Positions 8,382 to 17,321 of a stretch of 64,000 nt of DNA are shown here, piece by piece. Under the pieces are notes generated by a model. The model saw only the letters and a program-made list of their open reading frames with translations, was not told the origin of the DNA and did no database searches. This DNA comes from Frateuria_A sp051900415. Its GTDB lineage: Bacteria; Pseudomonadota; Gammaproteobacteria; Xanthomonadales; Rhodanobacteraceae. Position 1 is the first letter of the stretch, and every line of letters starts with the position of its first letter. Where the stretch lies: positions 519,390 through 583,389 of the forward strand of contig NZ_JBHZGL010000001.1 in the NCBI RefSeq assembly GCF_051900415.1. The letters run 5' to 3'. The translations under genes were made by a program, and so were the position numbers.

Positions 8382-9464
8382 TCAGGGATTGTTGACGCGA
8401 TCGGCCGTACCTGCCGCCTGATAGATCAGGCCCGATAGCGGCAGCAACTGGCTCAGGAAGCGGTTCCACTTGGTGATGCCGGACGCGCCGACCCACACCA
8501 CGTCACCCGGCTTCACGCGGAAGTTGTCCGCCAGGGCATAGGACGCCGGCGAGCGCGCATTGAGGTGGAACACCTGCGCCGGCGTCTGGGTGAGCTTCTC
8601 CGAACCGCGGATCACGTAGACCGCATTGCCCGAGGACGTGACCGGGCTCAGGCCACCGGCACGGCCCAGCGCCTGGGTGAGGGTCAGTGCGGTGGTCTTG
8701 AAGGTGATGGCCTGCGGGCGGATCACCTCGCCGACGACATACACCTCCTTGTTGTCGTTGTACGGCAGGAACAGCTTGTCACCCGGCTTGAGATAGATCT
8801 GGCCGCCGGCGCCCTGGTTCAGCGCGGTCAGGTCGATCGGATAGGTCTGGCCGTCGCGGGTCAGCGTGAAGCCGGACAGGTCCGCTTCCTGCGTATTGAT
8901 GCCAGCCACGCCGATCGCCTGCGACAACGTCACCGGAACCGAGTTGAGCACCTGCGCGTCGGTGTGCTGGAACGCACCCTCCAGCGTGATGCGATGGCTG
9001 CCGTAGCCGACCACGTTGACGTCCACCTGCGGCTCGCGCACGAAGCTGCTCAGCTTCTTGGTGAGCGACTGGCGCAGTTCCTCGACGGTGAGCCCGGCCG
9101 CCTTGATGGTGCCGGCATACGGATAGAACAGCGTGCCGTCAGGACGCACCAGGCGGCCGTTGGCGACCGTCTGCTGTTGCGAGCCGGCAGGCGAGGTCAG
9201 TTCGGGGTGATCCCACACGGTGATGTACAGCGTGTCGCCCGCGCCGATGCGGTAGTCCTCCGGCTGGTACGACAGCAGCTCCTGCGGAATCGTGCTGGCC
9301 TGCGCCTGGCTGCTCTCCACCAGCTCGGGCGTGATCTGCAACAGCTGCATGTGGCTGTCTTCGCGTTGCAACGCACCCTCGTCCATGCGCTGGCCGGGAA
9401 CGATCGCGCAGCCGTTCAGCGCGAGGGCGAAGAGAAGGAGGGCTACTGCGGGTAGCGTTTTCAT
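8382..9464 (-). CDS. wza: Polysaccharide export outer-membrane lipoprotein (Wza/GumB family)
   Basis: This 360-residue lipoprotein has a signal peptide with lipobox LNGC (C19), then the Poly_export domain (about residues 75-165, DTLYITVWDHPELTSP). Two SLBB domains follow (about 170-245 and 250-330; KPGDKLFLPYNDN and VKPGDVVWVGA). It forms the outer-membrane channel for exopolysaccharide. ATG 9464 has an AAAGGA eight bases upstream. Unlike the usual wza-wzb-wzc order, it points away from the phosphatase and kinase genes at 10.1-12.8 kb. The C-terminus ends QAAGTADRVNNP. Confidence 0.9.
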   Translation of the reverse strand: MKTLPAVALLLFALALNGCAIVPGQRMDEGALQREDSHMQLLQITPELVESSQAQASTIPQELLSYQPEDYRIGAGDTLYITVWDHPELTSPAGSQQQTVANGRLVRPDGTLFYPYAGTIKAAGLTVEELRQSLTKKLSSFVREPQVDVNVVGYGSHRITLEGAFQHTDAQVLNSVPVTLSQAIGVAGINTQEADLSGFTLTRDGQTYPIDLTALNQGAGGQIYLKPGDKLFLPYNDNKEVYVVGEVIRPQAITFKTTALTLTQALGRAGGLSPVTSSGNAVYVIRGSEKLTQTPAQVFHLNARSPASYALADNFRVKPGDVVWVGASGITKWNRFLSQLLPLSGLIYQAAGTADRVNNP

Positions 9465-9555
9465 AATGCGTCCTTTCTGCTGGGCCACTGCGTGGATAAT
9501 CGTGACGAATGAATGAATGTACTCGTCATGACCGCCCGCGCAACGGCGGTTTTGG

Positions 9556-9819
9556 CTAATAGCGACGGTTAATGCGGGCGGGTGTATCTGTGTTTTTCAC
9601 GGTGGCCTCCGCGGCGACCGCGGCGGGCATTCCCGCCGCGGGGCGCACGCTTCGTCCACCGACGCCGTCGAGCAGCGCGGCGGGGATGTTGCCGGACTGG
9701 ACCGATAGCGGCCCGACGGTCGCCGGGCGCGTGGCCGTAGCGTGCGACGCCTTGTGCGCCAAGGCCTGGCCGGCCATCAGCAAGCCGGTAAGCGGAAGCA
9801 CGAGCTTCAACATGTGCAT
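9556..9819 (-). CDS. Small putative secreted protein
   Basis: This 87-residue reading frame begins MHMLKLVLPLTGLLMAGQALAH, a convincing cleavable signal peptide with a probable cut after ALA. It is followed by a short, alanine/valine-rich, unrecognised mature part ending RINRRY. The ribosome binding site is weak (GGGGGG nine bases upstream). It is upstream of the wza-like gene on the same strand, with a 91-base gap. No homologous family comes to mind. The signal peptide is the main reason to treat it as real. Confidence 0.5.
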   Translation of the reverse strand: MHMLKLVLPLTGLLMAGQALAHKASHATATRPATVGPLSVQSGNIPAALLDGVGGRSVRPAAGMPAAVAAEATVKNTDTPARINRRY

Positions 9820-10130
9820 GGGTTGGGCCCCCCGAAGATGGAACGGTTGCCAAGCGGGCTCGACGAATCTAACGCGATCATTCGTGAATGCGGTGAGAAA
9901 GCTGAGTCTTCGAGTTGGCGATATGCCAAGGCCAGCCTGCGTGAAGAAAAGATGCACTGAAGAAAGCATTTTCTTCACGTAAATGAAGGGAGTGTCCAAC
10001 ATGATTTTTTCACGGAACAGGAGTTTAGACTGCCGACTCTCTTCCGGCCGGTTCGGCGCTCATCGCGCATCCGGCTGGCGGGGCATCGACAGGGGCCACA
10101 TGGCCTTGGGTATTCGGGAGTGTGCGGATC
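9820..10130. promoter_or_regulatory. Intergenic control region of the exopolysaccharide genes with three-fold TGAAGAAA motif
   Basis: This 311-base gap contains a locally AT-rich stretch. GTGAAGAAAA (9941-9950), TGAAGAAA (9958-9965) and TTTTCTTCAC (9969-9978) are copies of one motif. Copies 1 and 3 form an inverted repeat with 11-bp arms (9940-9950/9969-9979). Copies 2 and 3 form a tighter one with 8-bp arms and a four-base loop. The arrangement resembles an operator or a stacked binding site between divergent genes. No clear -35/-10 pair was fixed. Confidence 0.55.
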
Positions 10131-10565
10131 GTGTTCAACAGCATCCTCGTGGTCTGCGTCGGCAACGTTTGCCGCAGCCCGGTGGCGGAATTCCTGTTCC
10201 GCCGCGAACTGGGCGAGCGCGACATCCACGTCAGCAGCGCCGGCCTGGGCGCGCTGGTGGGACGGCCGATCGACCAGAACGCCGCCGAACTGCTCAAGGA
10301 CGAGGGCATCGATGCCAGCGAACACCGCGCGCGCCAGCTCGAGCCTTCGATGCTGCGCGAGGCAGACCTGGTCCTGGCGATGGAGCGCCGGCACCTCAAT
10401 TCCGTGGTGAAGCTCGCGCCGGAGGCGAGCGGCAAGGTTTTTCTCTTCGACAAATGGCACGCGGGCAGCGACGTGCCGGATCCGTTTCGACGTTCGCGCA
10501 GTGTCTTCGAGCAAGTACACGCCTCAATCGAACGTGGCGTCGGCAGTTGGCTGCGCTACCTGTGA
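10131..10565 (+). CDS. wzb: Low-molecular-weight protein-tyrosine phosphatase (Wzb type)
   Basis: This 144-residue phosphatase has the P-loop C9-VGNVC-R15-S in VVCVGNVCRSPVAE and the general-acid aspartate in VPDPF (D117). Wzb enzymes dephosphorylate the tyrosine autokinase Wzc, encoded 24 bases downstream, and so cycle polysaccharide export. I prefer GTG 10131 (MFNSILVV) because GGAG at 10117-10120 is ten bases away and the start matches the family. The GTG at 10122 lies almost on top of that SD. The leader carries the TGAAGAAA repeats described separately. Confidence 0.9.
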   Translation: MFNSILVVCVGNVCRSPVAEFLFRRELGERDIHVSSAGLGALVGRPIDQNAAELLKDEGIDASEHRARQLEPSMLREADLVLAMERRHLNSVVKLAPEASGKVFLFDKWHAGSDVPDPFRRSRSVFEQVHASIERGVGSWLRYL

Positions 10566-10589
10566 ACCCCTCAGCCTAGGAATCGGGCT

Positions 10590-12806
10590 ATGACCACCAA
10601 ACAGACCTTCCCGTCCTCACCGCGTCGCGATGACGACATCGACCTGCATGCACTGCTTGGCACGCTGCTCGACCACAAGTGGTTGATCATCGGCGTCACC
10701 GCAGTGTTCTTCGTGATCAGCGTGGTGTACGCCACCTTGACCACGCCGATCTACGAGGCCACCGCCACCGTACAGGTGGAGCAGAAAGTCCCCAGCCTGC
10801 CGGGCCTGGACGACCTGTCGCAGACGCTGGGCGCCAGCTCTTCGCAGGCCACCACCGAGATCGCGTTGATCACCTCCCGCACGGTGATCGGGCAGGCGGT
10901 GAACAATCTCAAGCTGGACATCACCGCCAGGCCGGAACGCTTCCCGCTGATCGGCGACTACATGGCGCGCAGTTACAACCCGCAGATGCCGGGCGACGTG
11001 GCGCCACCGTTCATGGGCATGGACAGCTACGACTGGGGCGGCGCGGAACTGGATATCTTCCAGCTCGACGTTCCCTCGGCGTTGCTGGACAAGCCGCTGC
11101 GCCTGGTCGCCGGCGAGCACGGCACCTACACCCTGACCGACGCGGGCGACAACGTGTTGCTGACCGGTCGTGTGGGCGAGTCGGCCACCGGCAATGGCAT
11201 CACCATGCAGGTGCAGGCGCTGCACGCCAACCCGGGCACCGTGTTCGACGTGGCGCGCCATTCCCACCTGGGCACGATCACCGGCCTGCAGGGCGCGATC
11301 AATGCGACCGAGCAGGGCAAGGATTCGGGCATCATCGTGCTCACCTACGACAACGCCGATCCGGTGCTGGCCACCCAGCTACTGGACCAGATCAGCGCGC
11401 TGTACGTGCAGCAGAACGTGGAGCGCAACTCCGCCGAAGCGGCCAACAGCCTGAAGTTCGTCAAGGAGCAGTTGCCCAAGGTCAAGATGGATCTTGAAAA
11501 GGCCACGGCCGCCTTGAACGCGTTCCAGATGCGTGCGCATTCGGTCGACATCAGCCTGCAGACCAAGGGCCTGCTCGACCAGACGGTCGCCCTCGACACG
11601 CAGATCGAAAACCTGCGCATGCAGATGGCCGACGTCGAGCGCAAGTTCACCTCCAACCACCCGACCTACCAGGCACTGGCCGCGCAGATCGGCCAGTTGC
11701 AGGGCAAGAAGAATGCGCTGGAGAAACAGGTCGGGCACCTGCCCGACACGCAGCAGGAGCTGTTGCGCCTGACCCGCGACGTGCAGGTCAGCAACGAGAC
11801 CTACACCAACCTGCTCAACCAGGCCCAGCAGCTCGACATCGCGCGCGCCGGCACCGTCGGCAACGTGCGCGTGGTCGACCGCGCCGCGACCAATACCAAC
11901 CGTCCGGTGTGGCCGCCGAAGACCATCCTGGTGCTCGCCGGTACCGCGCTGGGCGGCCTGCTCGCGCTCGCCTTCATCTTCATCCGCCAGCTGCTCAACC
12001 GTGGTGTGGAAGACCTGGCCGCCATCGAGCACGTTGGCCTGCCGGTGTACGCCTGCGTGCCGCTGTCGGCGGCCGAGCGCGAGATCACCGATCGCAATGG
12101 CCGCGTGCGACGAGGCGCGTACGCCCAGCACCTGCTGGCGCAAAGTGCCCCGGACGACCTCGCGGTCGAGGCGCTGCGCAGCCTGCGCACCAGCCTGCAC
12201 TTCGCCCGCCTGGAAGCGAAGAACAACCTGCTGATGATCTCCAGCCCGGGCCCGGGCGCCGGCAAGACCTTCGTAGGCTCCAACCTGGCGGCGGTGATCG
12301 CGCAGGCCGGCCAGCGCGTGCTGCTGATCGACGCGGACATGCGCAAGGGCGCGCTGCACACCGTAGTCGGCGGTCGTCCGGAGCAGGGCCTGTCGGAACT
12401 GATCTCCGGCCAGATCGGCCTGTCCGAGGCCGTGCGCACGGTGGAGGGGGCGAACAACCTCTACTTCATCGCCCGCGGCAAGGTCCCGCCGAATCCCTCC
12501 GAGCTGCTGATGCATTCGCACTTCACCGCGCTGCTGGAGAAGCTCAAGCCGCGCTTCGACCTGATCATCATCGATACCCCGCCGATCCTGGCGGTGACCG
12601 ATGCCGCGGTGATCGGCCACCACGTGGGCACCAGCCTGATGGTCGTGCGCTTCGGCGTGAACCAGGCGCGCGAGATCGCGCTGGCCAAGCAGCGCTTCGA
12701 GCAGAACGGCGTGCCGGTCAAGGGCGCGATCTTCAACGCGGTCGAGAAGCGCAGCGCGGGCTACTACGCCTACGCGTACTACGAGTACGCCGGCGCCAAG
12801 GCCTGA
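10590..12806 (+). CDS. wzc: Tyrosine autokinase/polysaccharide co-polymerase (Wzc type)
   Basis: This 738-residue inner-membrane protein has an N-terminal Wzz domain with membrane helix one (about residues 31-50, WLIIGVTAVFFVISVVYATL). A long periplasmic coiled-coil part follows, then helix two (about 445-465). The cytoplasmic BY-kinase domain has Walker A GPGAGKTF (K559), Walker A' LLIDADMRKG and Walker B LIIIDTPP. The tail carries a tyrosine cluster, GYYAYAYYEYAG, the autophosphorylation site. It is paired with the Wzb-type phosphatase just upstream, and ugd follows 34 bases later. Together they control chain length and export of an acidic polysaccharide. Confidence 0.93.
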   Translation: MTTKQTFPSSPRRDDDIDLHALLGTLLDHKWLIIGVTAVFFVISVVYATLTTPIYEATATVQVEQKVPSLPGLDDLSQTLGASSSQATTEIALITSRTVIGQAVNNLKLDITARPERFPLIGDYMARSYNPQMPGDVAPPFMGMDSYDWGGAELDIFQLDVPSALLDKPLRLVAGEHGTYTLTDAGDNVLLTGRVGESATGNGITMQVQALHANPGTVFDVARHSHLGTITGLQGAINATEQGKDSGIIVLTYDNADPVLATQLLDQISALYVQQNVERNSAEAANSLKFVKEQLPKVKMDLEKATAALNAFQMRAHSVDISLQTKGLLDQTVALDTQIENLRMQMADVERKFTSNHPTYQALAAQIGQLQGKKNALEKQVGHLPDTQQELLRLTRDVQVSNETYTNLLNQAQQLDIARAGTVGNVRVVDRAATNTNRPVWPPKTILVLAGTALGGLLALAFIFIRQLLNRGVEDLAAIEHVGLPVYACVPLSAAEREITDRNGRVRRGAYAQHLLAQSAPDDLAVEALRSLRTSLHFARLEAKNNLLMISSPGPGAGKTFVGSNLAAVIAQAGQRVLLIDADMRKGALHTVVGGRPEQGLSELISGQIGLSEAVRTVEGANNLYFIARGKVPPNPSELLMHSHFTALLEKLKPRFDLIIIDTPPILAVTDAAVIGHHVGTSLMVVRFGVNQAREIALAKQRFEQNGVPVKGAIFNAVEKRSAGYYAYAYYEYAGAKA

Positions 12807-12840
12807 TACCGCTTCCCTCCTCGAATCAGAAGGATTTCGC

Positions 12841-14193
12841 ATGACACTGAAAGTCACCCTGTTCGGCACCGGCTACGTGGGCCTGGTCACCGGCACCTGC
12901 CTGGCGGAGATGGGCAACCGCGTGCTTTGCGTGGACGTGGACGCGGCCAAGGTCGCGCGGCTGAAGAACGGCGAAGTGCCGATCTACGAGCCGGGCCTCT
13001 CGCCGATGGTCAAGCGCAACCACGAGAGCGGCCGGCTGGATTTCACCACCGAGGCTGAGCCTGCGGTGCACCACGGCGACGTGATCTTCATCGCCGTGGG
13101 CACGCCGCCGGACGAGGACGGCAGCGCCGACCTGCGCTATGTGCTGGAAGTGGCGCGCAGCATCGGCCAGCACCTAGACCGTTACGCGGTGGTGGTCAAC
13201 AAGTCGACCGTGCCGGTGGGCACGGCCGACAAGGTGCGCGCGACCATCGCCCAGGCGCTGGCCGAGCGTGGCGCGGTGATTCCGTTCGACGTGGTCTCCA
13301 ACCCCGAGTTCCTGAAGGAAGGCGACGCGGTCGAGGACTGCCTGCGTCCGGACCGCATCGTGATCGGCAGCTCCAGTGAGCGCGCCACGGCGGTGTTGCG
13401 CAAGCTCTACGCCCCGTTCAACCGCAACCACGACCGCACGGTGGTGATGGACGAGCGCTCGGCCGAACTGACCAAGTACGCGGCCAACGCGATGCTGGCG
13501 ACCAAGATCAGCTTCATGAACGAGGTCGCCAACATCGCCGAGCGGGTCGGGGCCGACGTGGAGCAGGTGCGCCGCGGCATCGGTTCGGATCCGCGCATCG
13601 GCTACCACTTCATCTACCCCGGCTGCGGCTACGGCGGCTCGTGCTTCCCCAAGGACGTGCAGGCGCTGGAGCGGATCGCGCGCGCGGTGGATTTCGAGGC
13701 GAAGCTGCTCGGTGCGGTGGAGGCGGTCAACCACGCCCAGAAGGGCAAGCTGTTCGAGCTGATCGAGCGGCACTACGGCGGTGCGCTCAAGGGCAAGACC
13801 GTCGCGCTGTGGGGCCTGGCGTTCAAGCCCAACACCGACGACATGCGCGAGGCGTCCAGCCGGCGGTTGATGGAACAACTGTGGGCCGCCGGCGCGAAGG
13901 TGCGCGCGTTCGACCCGGAGGCGCGCGAGGAAACCACGCGCATCTACGGCGAGCGGGCGGACCTGGCGCTGTGCGAGGACGCGTACGAGGCGCTGGAGGG
14001 TGCCGACGTGCTGGCGATCGTGACCGAGTGGAAGGCGTTCCGTGCGCCGGACTTCGCGCGCATCCGCGACGAGCTCAAGGACCCGGCCATCTTCGACGGG
14101 CGCAACCTTTACGACCCGGCGCAGGTGGAAGACATGGGGCTGGCCTATTACGGCATCGGGCGCGGGCGTTCGCTGAGGCCGGCGAATGTCTGA
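12841..14193 (+). CDS. ugd: UDP-glucose 6-dehydrogenase
   Basis: This 450-residue cytoplasmic enzyme oxidises UDP-glucose to UDP-glucuronate using NAD+. Visible features are the N-terminal Rossmann motif FGTGYVGLVTGTCLAEMG, the catalytic cysteine C268 in YGGSCFPKD, and the C-terminal UDP-binding part (ALWGLAFKPNTDDMREASS). It sits directly behind the wzb-wzc pair, so it probably supplies glucuronate for the exported polysaccharide. The SlyX-like gene starts eight bases before its stop, implying translational coupling. Confidence 0.94.
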   Translation: MTLKVTLFGTGYVGLVTGTCLAEMGNRVLCVDVDAAKVARLKNGEVPIYEPGLSPMVKRNHESGRLDFTTEAEPAVHHGDVIFIAVGTPPDEDGSADLRYVLEVARSIGQHLDRYAVVVNKSTVPVGTADKVRATIAQALAERGAVIPFDVVSNPEFLKEGDAVEDCLRPDRIVIGSSSERATAVLRKLYAPFNRNHDRTVVMDERSAELTKYAANAMLATKISFMNEVANIAERVGADVEQVRRGIGSDPRIGYHFIYPGCGYGGSCFPKDVQALERIARAVDFEAKLLGAVEAVNHAQKGKLFELIERHYGGALKGKTVALWGLAFKPNTDDMREASSRRLMEQLWAAGAKVRAFDPEAREETTRIYGERADLALCEDAYEALEGADVLAIVTEWKAFRAPDFARIRDELKDPAIFDGRNLYDPAQVEDMGLAYYGIGRGRSLRPANV

Positions 14194-14398
14194 CATCGAG
14201 CGCCGCCTGGAGGAGCTCGAGGTGCGCCTCACCTTCCTCGACGATACGGTGGCTGCGCTCGCGGGCGCCGATGCCGAACAGGCCATGCGGCTGGTGGCGC
14301 TGGAACGCGTGCTGCATGACCTGCGTGCCGAGCTCGCCTCGCTGCGCACGGCGCAGGGCAGCGATCCGCACAGCGAACCGCCGCCGCCTCATTATTGA
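14186..14398 (+). CDS. slyX: SlyX family protein
   Basis: This 70-residue protein consists of a heptad-patterned coiled coil (MSDIERRLEELEVRLTFLDD...), followed by a proline/histidine tail ending PPPPHY. That is the layout of SlyX, whose exact function is not known. It overlaps the end of ugd by eight bases. Confidence 0.85.
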   Translation: MSDIERRLEELEVRLTFLDDTVAALAGADAEQAMRLVALERVLHDLRAELASLRTAQGSDPHSEPPPPHY

Positions 14399-14455
14399 CA
14401 AGTACCGGATGCGCGAAGCGCCTCCGGAAGACCAACGCAAAACTGGAGCCGGATC

Positions 14456-15016
14456 ATGGCCGACTCTCTCCGTGATCAGCTGCTGAAAAGCGGCATCGTC
14501 AAGCAGGTGCGCGAGGAACAGCGCGCGAAGTCGCCGTCCCAGCCACCCCGGGGCGGACGTCCGCCGCAGGGCAAGGGCCGGCCGCATGCACCGCCGCCGC
14601 GTCGCGACAACGGTGAAATGGACCTGGCCAAGGCCTACGCCATTCGCGCACAGACCGAGGCCACCGAGCGCAAGCGTGCCGAGCAGGAAGCCGCCGAACA
14701 GGCGCGCCTCAGGCGCGAACGCAAGGCGAAGATCCAGAAGTTGCTGGAGGGCCAGGTGCTGAACAAGGCCGAGGTCGACCAGGTGCGCCACTTCGAGTAC
14801 GGCGGCAAGATCCGGCGCGTGCACGTGGATGCCGAGCAACTCACGGCGCTCAACGAGGGGCGATTGGGCATCGTCCAGCAGAACGGTCGCTACCTGGTGG
14901 TCAGCCAGGCGATCGCCGAGCAGGTTCGCAGCATTGACGCCCACCTGCTGGCGCTGCTGGTCGACCCGCAGGCGCCGGCCGACGACGACGGCGTGCCCGA
15001 CGACCTGATGTGGTAA
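14456..15016 (+). CDS. DUF2058 family protein (YaiL-like)
   Basis: This 186-residue protein starts MADSLRDQLLKSGIVKQVRE, the DUF2058 signature. A basic, proline-rich linker follows, then a long charged helix (about residues 60-105, rich in E, R, K and A). The C-terminal beta-rich part includes FEYGGKIRRVHVDAEQLTAL. Family members have been described as nucleoprotein or polynucleotide-associated, but their role is unsettled. It is read with slyX after a 57-base gap. Confidence 0.85.
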   Translation: MADSLRDQLLKSGIVKQVREEQRAKSPSQPPRGGRPPQGKGRPHAPPPRRDNGEMDLAKAYAIRAQTEATERKRAEQEAAEQARLRRERKAKIQKLLEGQVLNKAEVDQVRHFEYGGKIRRVHVDAEQLTALNEGRLGIVQQNGRYLVVSQAIAEQVRSIDAHLLALLVDPQAPADDDGVPDDLMW

Positions 15017-15033
15017 CCACCCGCGATGCCCTT

Positions 15034-15059
15034 GCAGGAGCCCGCATGCGGGCTCCTAC
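15034..15059. repeat. Short palindrome (GCAGGAGCCCGCATGCGGGC)
   Basis: GCAGGAGCCCGC pairs with GCGGGCTCCTAC around AT at the centre, with one imperfect terminal pair. It lies 17 bases past the DUF2058 stop and between convergent genes. It resembles the arm of the pair at 23479-23551. No T-run follows on either strand. Confidence 0.7.
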
Positions 15060-15125
15060 GGGGATATCGCCGGTGCGCGGGCATCAGCGAGGTCTGTAAC
15101 AGCCGCGCCCACAGGGCGCGGGGTG

Positions 15126-17171
15126 TCAGGCGAGGGCGGGCAAGTCCCACCCCTGTTTGGGCAGGAACCGCTCGCCATGGCGTTGCGCCAGCTGCTCCAG
15201 GCGCGCGCGCACGGTCGATACGCCCTCGCTGCGGATGTACTGGATCGGGCCGCCGCGGAACGGCGCGAAGCCGGTGCCGAAGATCACGCCCGCGTCGAGC
15301 AGGTCGGCATCGTCCACCACGCCGTCGGCCAGGCAGGCGACCGCCTCGTTGACCATCGGCAGGATCATGCGGTCCTGCAGGTCTGGCGCAGGCGTGTAGT
15401 CGGGGTCGACCTCCGGCTTGACCGGCTTGCCGTCCTGCCAGACGTACAGGCCCTGGCCATCTTTCTTGCCGCGCTTGCCGGTCTCCAGCTTGTCCTCGAT
15501 GCCGGGCGGCAGCTCCAACCCCAGGAACGGAGCCAGTTCCTTGCCGACCGAGGCACACACGTCCAGGCCGACGGTGTCGGCCAGTTCGATCGGTCCCATC
15601 GGCATGCCGAATTTCTTCGCCTCGCGGTCCAGCACCGGGCCAGGGACGCCCTCGCTGTACAGGCGCAGGGCTTCGAGCAGGTAGGGCATCAGGATGCGGT
15701 TGACCAGGAAGCCGGGGGTACCCTTGACCGCCACCGGCACCTTGCCCAGCGCCTTGCAGAAGGCCAGCGCGCGCTTTTCGATGGCAGGGTCGAGCTGGTC
15801 ATGGCGCACCACTTCCACCAGCGGCATTTGCGCCACGGGGTTGAAGAAGTGCAGCCCGAGGAACCGCTGTGGCGCGACCAGGCCCTGGCGCAGTTCGTCC
15901 AGCGGGATGCTGGAGGTGTTGCTGGCGAGGATTTCCTGCGCCTTGAACTGCGGTTCGATCTTCGCGTAGAGCTCGCGCTTGGCCTCGGCGTTCTCGTAGA
16001 TCGCCTCGATCGCGAGGTCGGCCGTGGCCACGCCGGTGCCTTCGACATCGGGGCGCAGGCGGCCCGTGGCGGCCTGGATCTTCTCCGGCGTCTTGAGCTT
16101 CTTCTCGTAGAAGCCGCGGGCGCGGTCCAGCGCGGGCTGGATGAACTTCATCTCGCGGTCCTGAAGGGTGACCTCGTAACCCTTGTAGGCCGCCCAGGCG
16201 GCGATGTCGCCGCCCATCACGCCGGCGCCGACCACGTGTACGCGCCGGATGCCCGGGTCGACTCCGCCGCCGGCGCCCTTCAGGCGTTCCTGCAGCAGGA
16301 ACACGCGGATCAGGTTGTGTGCCGTGGGCGTCTTTGCCAGTTTCGCGACCGACCGGGCCTCGAGCTTCAGCCGCTGCTGGATGCTGGCGCCGCCGCTCTG
16401 CCAGACGTCGATCAGCGCGAACGGTGCCGGATAATGCTCCTTGCGCACCTTGGCCGCGGTCTGCTTGACCACCATCGGCGCCAGGATCTGGCGCACCGGC
16501 CACCAGTTGGTCGCCCATGCCTTGGCGCGTTGCGCGAACGGCCGCGCATGCGGGCGACGCAGCAGGGCACGGGCCTCGGCCAGCAGCTCGGGCGGTGGGG
16601 CCACGCGGTCGACCACGCCCAGGGCCAGGGCACGCCGCGCCGACAGCGGTCGGCCGGTAAGCATGATCGGCAGCGCCTCGGTAGCGCCGATCAGCCGCGG
16701 CAGGCGAGCGGTGCCGCCCCAGCCGGGATGGATGCCGAGCATGACCTCGGGCAGACCGATCTTCGTCTTCTCGTCGTCGGCGGCGATGCGCTGGCGGCAG
16801 GCCAGGACCAGCTCCGTGCCGCCGCCCATGCAGGCACCGTGCACCGCGGCTACGGTCGGGAAGGGCAGGCGCGCGAGCGACTCGAACACCTGCTGGCCAT
16901 GGCGGATGTTCTCCAGCACGGTGTCCTGCTCGGCGTAGCGCACGAATTCCTTGATGTCGGCGCCCACGGCGAAGCCGGAGGCCTTGGCCGAATGGACGAT
17001 CACGCCGGTCGGCTTTTCGATCGCCAGGCGTTCGACGATCTGTGCCAGCTCGTCGAGCACCTCGCGGGAAATGGCGTTGACGCTGCTGTCGGCGCGGTCC
17101 AGGGTCAGGGTGACGATGCCGGCATCGTCCACGCTCGTCTTCCAGTGATTGAAGCGCAATCCTTCGAACAT
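15126..17171 (-). CDS. fadJ: Bifunctional enoyl-CoA hydratase/3-hydroxyacyl-CoA dehydrogenase (FadB/FadJ type)
   Basis: This 681-residue fusion has a crotonase domain at about residues 5-200 (AVHGACMGGGTELVLAC oxyanion region and LPEVMLGIHPGWGGTARLP). A 3-hydroxyacyl-CoA dehydrogenase NAD domain follows at about 305-490 (VHVVGAGVMGGDIAAW; HFFNPVAQMPLVEVV), then C-terminal dehydrogenase domains. It carries out two consecutive steps of fatty-acid beta-oxidation. No thiolase gene (fadA/fadI) is adjacent, so its partner must be elsewhere. Start ATG 17171 is chosen by family alignment; no purine-rich SD is visible, and CACACCTCCCAACGCC precedes it. Confidence 0.88.
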   Translation of the reverse strand: MFEGLRFNHWKTSVDDAGIVTLTLDRADSSVNAISREVLDELAQIVERLAIEKPTGVIVHSAKASGFAVGADIKEFVRYAEQDTVLENIRHGQQVFESLARLPFPTVAAVHGACMGGGTELVLACRQRIAADDEKTKIGLPEVMLGIHPGWGGTARLPRLIGATEALPIMLTGRPLSARRALALGVVDRVAPPPELLAEARALLRRPHARPFAQRAKAWATNWWPVRQILAPMVVKQTAAKVRKEHYPAPFALIDVWQSGGASIQQRLKLEARSVAKLAKTPTAHNLIRVFLLQERLKGAGGGVDPGIRRVHVVGAGVMGGDIAAWAAYKGYEVTLQDREMKFIQPALDRARGFYEKKLKTPEKIQAATGRLRPDVEGTGVATADLAIEAIYENAEAKRELYAKIEPQFKAQEILASNTSSIPLDELRQGLVAPQRFLGLHFFNPVAQMPLVEVVRHDQLDPAIEKRALAFCKALGKVPVAVKGTPGFLVNRILMPYLLEALRLYSEGVPGPVLDREAKKFGMPMGPIELADTVGLDVCASVGKELAPFLGLELPPGIEDKLETGKRGKKDGQGLYVWQDGKPVKPEVDPDYTPAPDLQDRMILPMVNEAVACLADGVVDDADLLDAGVIFGTGFAPFRGGPIQYIRSEGVSTVRARLEQLAQRHGERFLPKQGWDLPALA

Positions 17172-17286
17172 GGCGTTGGGAGGTGTGGCCGGGGAGCCCA
17201 GAACCATACCGCTGCGTGCGGATGAATGCGAGTTGAGCCCTGTGAGCCCCGGCCGTCCCATTTTTCGGAACGGTGACCTGGCGCTA

Positions 17287-17314
17287 TTGCGCTTCGCCCG
17301 CAAGTCCGTAACTT
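17287..17314 (+). promoter_or_regulatory. Candidate promoter giving a leaderless transcript for the gene at 17322
   Basis: TTGCGC (17287-17292) and TAACTT (17309-17314) are 16 bases apart. A start seven to eight bases after the -10 would fall on the ATG at 17322, which has no Shine-Dalgarno sequence. Prediction by eye only. Confidence 0.4.
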
Positions 17315-17321
17315 ACGCTCG

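Noticed and set aside
10122..10130. GTG at 10122 as the start of the Wzb-type phosphatase
   Set aside because: GGAG at 10117-10120 would be only one base away; GTG 10131 has proper spacing and matches the family N-terminus.
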